From DASYSA01 sp036003885 (GTDB lineage Bacteria; Acidobacteriota; Blastocatellia; UBA7656): DNA of 20,318 bases. Location of the stretch: contig DASYSA010000062.1 of the NCBI GenBank assembly GCA_036003885.1, positions 1-20,318 of the forward strand. Direction: 5' to 3'. Below are positions 1 through 6,912 of this stretch, in pieces (position 1 is the stretch's first letter; each line of letters starts with the position of its first letter). A program made the translations under genes and the position numbers. The notes below the pieces were generated by a model, which did not search any database, was not told where the DNA came from, and was given only the letters and a program-made list of their open reading frames with translations.

Positions 1-1
1 A

Positions 2-1366
2 GGCGTGGGTATGGAGAATGAATTCGTAGGCGCAGGCGTGGTGGGAGGTATCGGTCTGGTCTGCGGACGCGAGTGCATCATCATCGCGAACGAGGCTACC
101 GTCAAAGGCGGCGCGGTCAGCGAAATCGGACAACTCAAGAATCGAAGGCTCTCTGACATCGGCACTGAGAATCGATTGCCGAGCATCAGCCTGGTCGAAT
201 CCGCGGGCGCGGACCTTCCTGTGCAGGCGAAGATCTTCGTTCCCGGCGGGAGGGGTTTTCGCGAAATCACTCGCCGCTCCAAGGCGCGGATCCCGAGCAT
301 CTCAGTCGTGTTCGGCAACTCGACTGCGGGCGGCGCATATCTGCCTGGCATGTCCGACTACGTGATCATGATCAGGAACCAGGCCCAGGTTTTTTTGGGC
401 GGGCCTCCGCTGGTGAAGATGGCTACCGGAGAGGTCGTCGATGAGGAGTCGCTCGGGGGCGCCGAGATGCATTCTCGAGTCTCGGGGCTTTCAGACTACC
501 TTGCGGAGGACGAGTTGGACGGGCTGCGGATGGCGAGGGAGATAGTGAGCCATTACGATGAGACCTCTTCCAGGCCGAGACTCCAGCGCGTGGACGAGCC
601 CATCTACCCAGCCGAACAACTGCTGGGCATCGCTTCATCGGATATCAGAGTGCCCTTCGAAGTCCCCGACGTCATTGCGCGAATAGTCGACGGCTCGAGA
701 TTCGACGAATTTAAGGCGAAGTATGGAACGACGCTCGTCACCGGCTTCGCTCACATCCATGGCTTCACGGTCGGCATTCTCGCAAACAATGGCGTGTTGA
801 TATCTGAAGCGGCCGGAAAGGGCGCACAGTTCATCCACCTGTGTAATCAACAGAACATTCCGCTGATCTTCCTGCAGAACATCACGGGCTTCATGGTTGG
901 GCGCAGCTACGAAGAACAAGGCATCATCCGCAATGGAGCGAAGCTGATAAACGCCGTATCGAACTCGACCGTCCCTGCGATCACGATCATGATCGGCGGC
1001 TCGTATGGAGCGGGCAACTACGCAATGTGCGGACGGGCTTACGAGCCGAGGTTCCTGTTCACCTGGCCCAATCATCGGATAGCGGTAATGGGACCGCAAC
1101 AGCTTTCAGGCGTTATGGACATAATAAAGAGAGATGCCGCCGCAAAGCAGGGGCAGCCGGTCGACGAAGAGAAGCTCGAGATGGCCAGGAAAGCTCTCGA
1201 GTATCAGATCGAACAGGAGTCGGATGTTTACTTCGCGACCGCGAGGCTTTGGGACGATGGGATAATCGATCCCCGCGATACGCGCACTGTGCTGGGCATT
1301 TCACTTTCGGCGGCTTACAACCGGCCCGTGGAAGGAACGATGGAGTGGGGAGTGTTCAGACATTGA
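2..1366 (+). CDS. Acyl-CoA carboxylase carboxyltransferase subunit, methylcrotonyl-CoA carboxylase beta-like (5' partial)
   Basis: This is the carboxyltransferase half of a biotin-dependent acyl-CoA carboxylase. It moves carboxyl from carboxybiotin to an acyl-CoA, most likely 3-methylcrotonyl-CoA in leucine breakdown, in the cytoplasm. The reading frame is open to the left edge, and the first residues (GVGMENEFVGAGVVGGIG) match the interior of the family, so roughly 80-100 N-terminal residues lie outside; the GTG at 5 is not the true start. The crotonase-fold signatures are present: VESAGADLPVQ, FGNSTAGGAYLPGMSDY, and near 990-1090 GGSYGAGNYAMCGRAYEP followed by WPNHRIAVMGPQQ. GAGNYAMCGRAY is typical of the methylcrotonyl/geranyl-CoA branch rather than propionyl-CoA carboxylases. 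The biotin carboxylase subunit follows 12 bp downstream, so the two form one transcription unit. The family call is firm; the exact acyl-CoA substrate is inference. Confidence 0.93.
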   Translation, partial: GVGMENEFVGAGVVGGIGLVCGRECIIIANEATVKGGAVSEIGQLKNRRLSDIGTENRLPSISLVESAGADLPVQAKIFVPGGRGFREITRRSKARIPSISVVFGNSTAGGAYLPGMSDYVIMIRNQAQVFLGGPPLVKMATGEVVDEESLGGAEMHSRVSGLSDYLAEDELDGLRMAREIVSHYDETSSRPRLQRVDEPIYPAEQLLGIASSDIRVPFEVPDVIARIVDGSRFDEFKAKYGTTLVTGFAHIHGFTVGILANNGVLISEAAGKGAQFIHLCNQQNIPLIFLQNITGFMVGRSYEEQGIIRNGAKLINAVSNSTVPAITIMIGGSYGAGNYAMCGRAYEPRFLFTWPNHRIAVMGPQQLSGVMDIIKRDAAAKQGQPVDEEKLEMARKALEYQIEQESDVYFATARLWDDGIIDPRDTRTVLGISLSAAYNRPVEGTMEWGVFRH

Positions 1367-1378
1367 TTGCTCCAAAAG

Positions 1379-3361
1379 ATGAGGTCATTTAGCAAAATAC
1401 TGATAGCCAATCGCGGTGAGATCGCCCTGCGCGTGATGCGTACCTGCCGGGCTATGGGGATCTCAACAGTCGCCGTCTACTCGGACGCGGACGCGCATTC
1501 GCCTCACACGCGATTTGCCGATGAAGCGGTACACATAGGTCCCTCGGCCAGCAACGAGTCCTACCTCCAAATCGAGAAGATCATCGACGGCGCCCGTCGA
1601 ACCGGCGCCGAGGCGATTCATCCGGGCTACGGGTTTCTTTCCGAGAACGCCGACTTCGCCTCGGCATGTGAAGCCGCCGGAATCACTTTCATCGGTCCCA
1701 GGTCCGAGTCTATTCGAGAGATGGGATCGAAGAGCATCGCTCGAAGGATAGTAGCCGGGGCCGGCGTCCCCATCGTTCCCGGTTACAACGGAGACGATCA
1801 GAACGTCGAGTCGCTGCGCTCGCAGGCGCTGGGAGTCGGACTGCCTCTTCTCATCAAGGCCTCAGGCGGCGGCGGCGGCAAGGGAATGCGGATCGTAAGA
1901 GAAGTGTCCGCTCTGACAGAGTCTCTTGAAAGCGCGAGGCGAGAGGCTGATCGCGCCTTTGGCGACGGGTCGTTGCTGATCGAGAAGTACATCGAAGACG
2001 CTCGCCACGTCGAGTTTCAGATCATGGGCGACAATCAAGGCAATCTGATCCATCTCTTCGAACGCGAGTGCTCGATTCAGCGGCGCCATCAGAAGGTCGT
2101 CGAGGAGAGTCCCTCGCCCGCATTGACTCCCGAATTGCGCAGCCGCATGGGAGAAGCGGCAGTGGCAGTCGGGCGCTCGTTTGGTTACACCAACGCCGGC
2201 ACCGTCGAATTCATCCTTGCGCCATCCGGCGAGTTCTATTTCATCGAAGTCAACACCCGCCTCCAGGTCGAACATCCGGTTACAGAGATGATCACAGGCC
2301 TCGATCTCGTGATGCTTCAGATCGAGATCGCCGCAGGAAAGCCGCTTTCGCTGACACAGGAAGATGTGAAATGCAGAGGTCACGCGATCGAAGTCAGGCT
2401 CTATGCTGAAGACCCGGATAACGACTTCCTGCCTTCGACGGGCATTATCCATCATTGGAATCCGCCCTCAGTCATGGATGGCCTTCGGATCGATGCCGGT
2501 ATCGAAGCGAAGACGGAGATCGGGATTCACTACGATCCGCTGCTGGCCAAGGTTATTTCGCACGCCGCCGATCGAGAGACCGCGCTGCGCAAGCTCACTT
2601 ATGGTATGAAGACTTTGTCGGTCCAGGGCATTCAAACCAACCGCGACTTTCTGATTCGGCTGCTCGAGCATACCGAGTTTCGCGAAGGGCGATACCACAC
2701 GGGCTTCGTGACCGGGCGTTTGGGTGAACTGATTGCTCAGGAAGACCCGGCGCTCGACCTTGCTTGTGCCGCCGCGGCTGCGTTGTACTTGCAGGAGTCG
2801 CGCCGGGCTCGGGCAGAGATTCTCCCGCACATACCTGCCGGCTATCGTAACAATCCTTATCGCGATCCGTTGGTGAAGCTGCAGATCGGCGCAAATACAT
2901 TTGATGTTTCGTATCGGGGGACAGGAGATGACACATACGCTGTGTCGTGCGGAGGCGAGCGGCTCCAGGTGCAGGTGGTCTCATCGGAACCTGGCGGTCT
3001 TCGCTTAATGGTTGGCTGCGTTCAGCGACTGTTCCAGGTGACCGAGGCTGATGAGACACTGTATCTCCATTCCTCGGCCGGCTCACGGAGGGTGACGCGA
3101 TTGCCGAGGTATCCTCAGCAGAACGCTGCGTCGGATCACGAGACCGCTAGTGCTTCGATGCCGGGGCAGGTGCTGAAGATCCTGGTGAACGTCGGCCACG
3201 AGGTTGCGATAGGAGATCCACTGATCATCCTTGAAGCGATGAAGATGGAACAGACGATCAGGGCGGCGATGGCAGGTGTCGTGGAAGCGGTGCTGGTGAA
3301 GATGGGACAAGTCGTCTCGCCTGGAGACGTGCTTGTTGAGATTGCAGCCATTGGTGCGTAG
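1379..3361 (+). CDS. Biotin carboxylase/biotin carboxyl carrier subunit of acyl-CoA carboxylase (MccA-like)
   Basis: This is the alpha subunit partnering the upstream carboxyltransferase: it carboxylates its own biotin using ATP and bicarbonate. Counting from ATG 1379 it has 660 residues, normal for a fused alpha subunit. The biotin carboxylase N-domain starts at once (SKILIANRGEIALRV). The ATP-grasp domain spans about 115-320, with the glycine-rich loop KASGGGGGKGMR from Lys160, then FERECSIQRRHQKVVEESPS and FIEVNTRLQVEHPVTEMI. The carboxylase C-domain follows to about 445, then a poorly conserved linker region. The C-terminal biotinyl domain carries EAMKMEQ, with Lys622 as the biotin attachment site. 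An in-frame TTG at 1367 directly abuts the previous stop and would add four residues. I prefer ATG 1379 because homologues begin just before the KILIANRGE motif, but neither start has a strong ribosome-binding site, suggesting translational coupling. Confidence 0.95.
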   Translation: MRSFSKILIANRGEIALRVMRTCRAMGISTVAVYSDADAHSPHTRFADEAVHIGPSASNESYLQIEKIIDGARRTGAEAIHPGYGFLSENADFASACEAAGITFIGPRSESIREMGSKSIARRIVAGAGVPIVPGYNGDDQNVESLRSQALGVGLPLLIKASGGGGGKGMRIVREVSALTESLESARREADRAFGDGSLLIEKYIEDARHVEFQIMGDNQGNLIHLFERECSIQRRHQKVVEESPSPALTPELRSRMGEAAVAVGRSFGYTNAGTVEFILAPSGEFYFIEVNTRLQVEHPVTEMITGLDLVMLQIEIAAGKPLSLTQEDVKCRGHAIEVRLYAEDPDNDFLPSTGIIHHWNPPSVMDGLRIDAGIEAKTEIGIHYDPLLAKVISHAADRETALRKLTYGMKTLSVQGIQTNRDFLIRLLEHTEFREGRYHTGFVTGRLGELIAQEDPALDLACAAAAALYLQESRRARAEILPHIPAGYRNNPYRDPLVKLQIGANTFDVSYRGTGDDTYAVSCGGERLQVQVVSSEPGGLRLMVGCVQRLFQVTEADETLYLHSSAGSRRVTRLPRYPQQNAASDHETASASMPGQVLKILVNVGHEVAIGDPLIILEAMKMEQTIRAAMAGVVEAVLVKMGQVVSPGDVLVEIAAIGA

Positions 3362-3397
3362 GAGAGCAATGTGTACCGCCGCTGAAGGAGGGTTCAG

Positions 3398-3507
3398 ATG
3401 TCAATGAGGTCATCTCAATCGGCTTTGGCATCGCCGCTTGTTGGTTTACAGTAGCGTACGGTGCCCTGAAAGACTTATTCTCGAAGCGTGTCAACGAATC
3501 AGTGTGA
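3398..3507 (+). pseudogene. Possible small membrane protein ORF with a frame break
   Basis: Between the carboxylase and the acyl-CoA dehydrogenase, a strong Shine-Dalgarno (AAGGAGG at 3385-3391) sits 6 nt before ATG 3398. That frame gives only 18 codons, stopping at 3452-3454. One frame over, from 3403 to the TGA at 3505-3507, lies a peptide beginning NEVISIGFGIAACWFTVAYG, then ALKDLFSKRVNESV. It looks like one transmembrane helix followed by a basic cytoplasmic tail. A single-base change near ATGTC/AATGAG would join the ribosome site to this peptide as a 36-residue protein, ending 22 bp before the next start codon. No usable start codon lies in the peptide's own frame. It could be a decayed small membrane gene, an assembly error, or chance. 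Function unknown. Confidence 0.25.
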
Positions 3508-3529
3508 GGGTTCATAGAAAGTAGACCAT

Positions 3530-4702
3530 ATGTCCGAACCTGCTCAACTCAACTTCCCATATTTTACCGAAGAGCACGAAATGCTGCGCGACACGGTAAA
3601 GAAGTTCGTCCAGGCCGAGATCGCTCCCCACGCTGAAGAGTGGGACGAAGCCGGCATCTTTCCAAAAGAACTTTTCAAGAAAGCCGCCGACCTGGGGTTG
3701 TTCGGAATCCGCATCGACCCGAAGTGGGGCGGCAGCGGCCTCGATTGGTGGGCCACCGCCGCTTATCTGGAAGGCTTCTCCTACTGCAACAACGGCGGGG
3801 TCGGGATGGCGATCTTCGTGCAGTCGGAGATCACGCTCCCCGTTCTTGAGGAACTCGGCAATGACGAACAGCGCGAAGAGTTCCTCAAGCCGGCCGTGGC
3901 AGGCGACCGCATAGCCGCGCTTGCTATCAGCGAGCCCGGCGGCGGCTCCGATGTGGCGGCGCTCAAGACCCGCGCCCGAATCGAAGGCGACGAGCTGGTC
4001 ATCACCGGACAGAAGCTATGGATTACCAATGGAACCCGGGCCGACTTCATGGTCGTGGCCGTTCGTACGGGAGGCGAAGGACACCGGGGTATATCTATGG
4101 TGCTCTTCCCGACCGACGTGAAGGGATTCTCGGTCGGCAAGAAGCTGAAGAAGGTCGGCAACCTTGCGTCGGACACCGCCGAGTTATTCTTTGACAACTG
4201 CCGAATCCCCTCGCGCTATATATTGGGTGAGATGGGCAAGGGCTTCTACTACACGATGCACAATTTTCAGGGCGAGCGATTGGCGGCGGCCATATCTAAT
4301 GTTGCGATGATGGAGCGGGCGATCGAGTATGCCGTTGCCTACGGGCGCGAGAGGCGGGCATTCGGGAGGCCGATCGGACAGTTCCAGGTGTGGAAGCACC
4401 GCTTCGCCGAACATCTCACGAGTGTCGAAGCTGCAAAGTGGCTGACCTATAGGGCCCTCGACCTGATCAATCGCGGCGAACGGGCAGTGCGCGAGATCAC
4501 GATGGCGAAGCTCTTCACCAGCGACCTTTCGCAGAAAGTCACTTACGATTGCATGCAGATCTTCGGTGGCTTCGGTTATACGACCGACTATCCGATCAGC
4601 CGATTCTGGCGAGACGCGAGGCTGAGCACGATCGGAGCCGGCGCTTCTGAGATCATGAAGGAGATCCTGGTGAAGGAAGAGAAGCTGGACGTGGTTGATT
4701 AG
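3530..4702 (+). CDS. Acyl-CoA dehydrogenase, isovaleryl-CoA dehydrogenase/LCAD-like
   Basis: A 390-residue FAD-dependent acyl-CoA dehydrogenase, full family length, which introduces the alpha-beta double bond into an acyl-CoA and passes electrons to electron-transfer flavoprotein. Visible signatures are LAISEPGGGSDVAALKTRA (FAD and substrate loop), GQKLWITNGTRADFMV, ERRAFGRPIGQFQ, and the C-terminal QIFGGFGYTTDYPISRFWRD. The site that carries the catalytic Glu in short/medium-chain enzymes (YEGT) reads IGAGASEI here, with Ala. A Glu instead sits in NFQGERLAAA (Glu249), the helix-G position used as base by isovaleryl-CoA and long-chain enzymes. With the methylcrotonyl-CoA-carboxylase-like pair just upstream (168-bp gap), isovaleryl-CoA is the most likely substrate, but other acyl-CoAs are possible. 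ATG 3530 fits homologue length; only a weak purine tract (GAAAG) precedes it. Confidence 0.93.
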   Translation: MSEPAQLNFPYFTEEHEMLRDTVKKFVQAEIAPHAEEWDEAGIFPKELFKKAADLGLFGIRIDPKWGGSGLDWWATAAYLEGFSYCNNGGVGMAIFVQSEITLPVLEELGNDEQREEFLKPAVAGDRIAALAISEPGGGSDVAALKTRARIEGDELVITGQKLWITNGTRADFMVVAVRTGGEGHRGISMVLFPTDVKGFSVGKKLKKVGNLASDTAELFFDNCRIPSRYILGEMGKGFYYTMHNFQGERLAAAISNVAMMERAIEYAVAYGRERRAFGRPIGQFQVWKHRFAEHLTSVEAAKWLTYRALDLINRGERAVREITMAKLFTSDLSQKVTYDCMQIFGGFGYTTDYPISRFWRDARLSTIGAGASEIMKEILVKEEKLDVVD

Positions 4703-4719
4703 ATCGCGAAATGATCCGG

Positions 4720-4850
4720 GAATAACGCGAATAACCGCTAATGAACCTCAGCTAGAAAACTGAAAGGCCTACCAGGACTACTGATCAACATTAAGCAAAG
4801 CCGTTGACCCTGCCATCCTGATTGGCGCTTATTCGCGTGATTAGCGGATA
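4720..4850. repeat. Short inverted array of 9-mer units between convergent genes
   Basis: The 157-bp junction between the convergent acyl-CoA dehydrogenase and exported-protein genes holds related short units in opposite orientations. On the left are CGGGAATAA, CGCGAATAA and CCGCTAATGA (about 4718-4743). On the right is TTATTCGCGTGATTAGCGG (4829-4847), whose complement contains the units CCGCTAAT and CGCGAATAA. Unit order is swapped, so the arms are related by units rather than being one continuous stem. It may be a dispersed intergenic repeat; a terminator role for both genes is only a guess, as there is no T-tract. Confidence 0.5.
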
Positions 4851-4859
4851 AAGCATCCT

Positions 4860-5579
4860 TCAATAAGTCGCCTTCATTTCGATCGGCTTCTTGCTCTTCA
4901 CGAAGGCCGCCATCGAGCAGTTCCAAACGGCAGTGTTTCCCTGAAGAACCATGTCGGCGTTGGACTCCGTGATGGGTGTCGGAGTGTGAAGCGTGAACCG
5001 CATCTTTATCATCCCCAAAAGGAGCGGCATCATCTGCTCTTCGAGTCCCTTCATATCGAAAGCCGGCTCCTCTGTTCCGGCTGTCAGCTTCGGTGTCGCT
5101 GCCTTCTTCTGTTCCAGGTCGAGCAGGAACTTACCGGTGAACCGGTTCTTGCCTGCCACCTTTTCGAGTTCAACCGACCACTGGTTTTTCCCTTTCAACT
5201 CACCTTCTTTCAGGCTTCCCTTGCCGAGGCTTGCCATTGCCGCCGCAATGTCCCGGAGGTCTTTGAACTGGAAGACCGCCAGCCATCCCCGAGCGCCGTT
5301 CTGCCTGATCTCCTTCGCTTCTTTCAGCTTCAAGTTCCCAGAGGCGCCGCTGAGCATCTCCTTCTTGAATTCAGCCATTTCATCGGCCGGTGCCTTCTTG
5401 CTCGGATCTGAACTCGACTTCATCATCTCATCGGGCAGGTCTGGCATCGATACATACAGAAAAAGTTCGCCGCTGCCGTCCGCGTTCAGAAAGACCTCCT
5501 GCTCGAAGCTGAAGCAGGCAGAACTAAACAAGCCGAGTGTTAGTACCACTCCGTAACCGAGTAGCCGTTTCACATTCAT
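4860..5579 (-). CDS. Exported protein of unknown function, possible lipoprotein
   Basis: I do not recognise this 239-residue protein. I start it at the ATG at 5579 (MNVKRLLGYG) rather than the in-frame ATG 24 bp upstream, because a GGAGGG lies 3 nt before it and the protein then opens with a clean export signal: basic MNVKR, the hydrophobic run LLGYGVVLTLGLF, then SSAC with Cys22 as a possible lipidation site. The -3 residue is Ser, so the lipobox is imperfect. The mature part begins with FEQEVFLNADGSGELFLYVS, followed by a charged Lys/Glu-rich stretch and alternating beta-like segments; the last residues are MKATY. The overall look recalls small periplasmic or surface-anchored beta-rich proteins. 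It has no same-strand partner and is divergent from the TauE/SafE permease gene. Confidence 0.8.
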   Translation of the reverse strand: MNVKRLLGYGVVLTLGLFSSACFSFEQEVFLNADGSGELFLYVSMPDLPDEMMKSSSDPSKKAPADEMAEFKKEMLSGASGNLKLKEAKEIRQNGARGWLAVFQFKDLRDIAAAMASLGKGSLKEGELKGKNQWSVELEKVAGKNRFTGKFLLDLEQKKAATPKLTAGTEEPAFDMKGLEEQMMPLLLGMIKMRFTLHTPTPITESNADMVLQGNTAVWNCSMAAFVKSKKPIEMKATY

Positions 5580-5782
5580 AAACCCTCCGTAGCTCACGAG
5601 CATTCCTGAGTCTCTGGGGGCCGGCGCCGGCGTCCATTCTATCAGACGGGACAGGCATAGTCGGGACTTTATTGAGTCAGGATCATATTCTCGCGGCGAG
5701 TCCGCCTTTCAACTGGACCCGATCGACGAGGCTATGACCGACATGCTGTCCACCGCGTGAGTCGTTGTGCTAGTCTGGCCCG

Positions 5783-6553
5783 GTGACTTTATGGCACGGC
5801 GCGGTCATCTTCGTCGCAGCGTTCATTGCGGGCATGGTGAATTCAGTCGCGGGAGGCGGCACACTCCTCTCGTTTCCAGCTCTGGTGTGGATCGGAGTCG
5901 CCCCCATCACCGCCAACGCGACCAACACAGTCGCGCTGTGGCCGGGATCGCTCGCCGGTATGGTCGGATTTCGCCATGAAATGGGGAACGCTCGCCGATG
6001 GATGCTGGTACTGGGCGCGCCCTCGGTAGTTGGCGCCGTGGTTGGGGCCGTCCTGCTGTTGAGAACTCCCCCCGATACATTTACGCTGCTGGTCCCTTAC
6101 TTGATACTTCTGGCGACCATCCTGTTCGCCGCACAAGAGCCGTTGAGGAGAGCCCTGCGAATCTCAACGCCGAAGCCGGGTGATTCGCCGCGCCGCTCCT
6201 GGTGGATTGGAGCGATACTCTTCCAGTTTTTCGTTGCCGTTTATGGCGGCTACTTCGGCGCCGGAATCGGCATCCTGATGCTTGCTGCGCTCGGGCTGCT
6301 GGGTCTCACCGACATTCACCAGATGAATGCGCTCAAAAACTTCCTGGCTCTTTGCATCAACGGATGTGCGGCTGCGTACTTCGTGTTCGCCGGCGCGGTC
6401 AGTTGGCGACACGCCCTGATTATGACGGCCGGCGCGATCGCGGGCGGATTTGGCGGGGCCGGATTGGCCCGACGACTCGGCCGTACTTTCGTTCGTCGAG
6501 CCGTGGTGGCGGTGGGTCTCGCAATGGCTATCTCGCTCTTCTACCGCAATTGA
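5783..6553 (+). CDS. TauE/SafE family permease (putative sulfite/organosulfur exporter)
   Basis: A 256-residue integral membrane protein of the TauE/SafE (formerly DUF81) family, whose characterised members export sulfite, sulfoacetate or related anions. The N-terminal family signature is clear: FIAGMVNSVAGGGTLLSFPA, then ITANATNTVALWPGSLAGM. The second half repeats the pattern with GGYFGAGIGILMLAALGLLG and MNALKNFLALCINGCAA, as expected for an internally duplicated bundle of about eight helices. The start is GTG 5783; no good ribosome-binding site is visible and the next in-frame Met (MVNSV) would cut the first helix, so GTG is preferred. No sulfur-metabolism genes lie alongside, so substrate and direction of transport cannot be assigned. 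Confidence 0.9.
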   Translation: MTLWHGAVIFVAAFIAGMVNSVAGGGTLLSFPALVWIGVAPITANATNTVALWPGSLAGMVGFRHEMGNARRWMLVLGAPSVVGAVVGAVLLLRTPPDTFTLLVPYLILLATILFAAQEPLRRALRISTPKPGDSPRRSWWIGAILFQFFVAVYGGYFGAGIGILMLAALGLLGLTDIHQMNALKNFLALCINGCAAAYFVFAGAVSWRHALIMTAGAIAGGFGGAGLARRLGRTFVRRAVVAVGLAMAISLFYRN

Positions 6554-6912
6554 TAATAAGGTCCCAAAAACTATTTTGAAACTTTAACGAGATACGGCGC
6601 GTCTAAGGCGACGTGTATAAGGGGCCCGTGCGCTCCTTGTTGAGTCTACGGCAGGGTTAAGTACCAGTGAGAGTGGGCGTAAAGACCCGCTCCTCTCGTG
6701 ATGCGTCCAACGAAGGAGCACCATTGGTGTAAAGCCCGGGAATAGCGAAGCCCTCGAAGAGACCTCCTCACTATTTTCAGTTCTGTCTGGTATTGAACAG
6801 AACTCCTCAAGAGGCTGATCTGTGCCAAAGAGCGGTTTCGTGTGTGAATATGGAACAACCAGCCCCACCAAACCCTTTCTGCGAGTTCAACAATTCACTG
6901 GAGGTCTTCTAG
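6554..6912. other. Non-coding region with several hairpins, possible structured leader
   Basis: This 359-bp gap has no convincing ORF; the two minus-strand frames of 70-95 codons show no protein-like features. It holds an imperfect hairpin at 6669-6697 (GAGAG-T-GGG, loop CGTAAAGA, CCC-GCTC-CTCTC), a perfect 8-bp hairpin at 6779-6804 (AGTTCTGT, 10-nt loop, ACAGAACT), and a mini-hairpin CCTCAAGAGG at 6805-6814. GGCGTAAAGACCC at 6676-6688 loosely recurs as GGTGTAAAGCCC at 6726-6737. The Shine-Dalgarno TGGAGGT (about 6899-6905) precedes the ATG at 6913. I cannot match it to a named riboswitch, intron or RNA family. Confidence 0.5.
6578..6606 (+). promoter_or_regulatory. Candidate ECF-sigma-type promoter upstream of the alpha-galactosidase
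   Basis: GAAAC at 6578-6582 and CGTC at 6600-6603 (extended CGTCTAA) are separated by 17 nt, resembling the GAAC...CGTC layout of many ECF sigma promoters. No comparable sigma-70 pair is visible nearby. If used, it would give a leader of about 300 nt before the gene at 6913. The motif is short, so a chance match is quite possible. Confidence 0.35.

Noticed and set aside
635..1099. Long antisense ORFs inside the carboxylase genes
   Set aside because: They mirror conserved coding sequence on the other strand; no start signals or protein-like features.
6604..6780. Possible group II intron or rRNA-like fragment
   Set aside because: A GTGCG string and GGG-loop-CCC hairpins are present, but no domain V-like sequence or reverse transcriptase can be found.
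6584..6871. Minus-strand ORFs of 70-95 codons in the gap before the alpha-galactosidase
   Set aside because: They cover hairpins, overlap each other in different frames, and show no domain or signal features.
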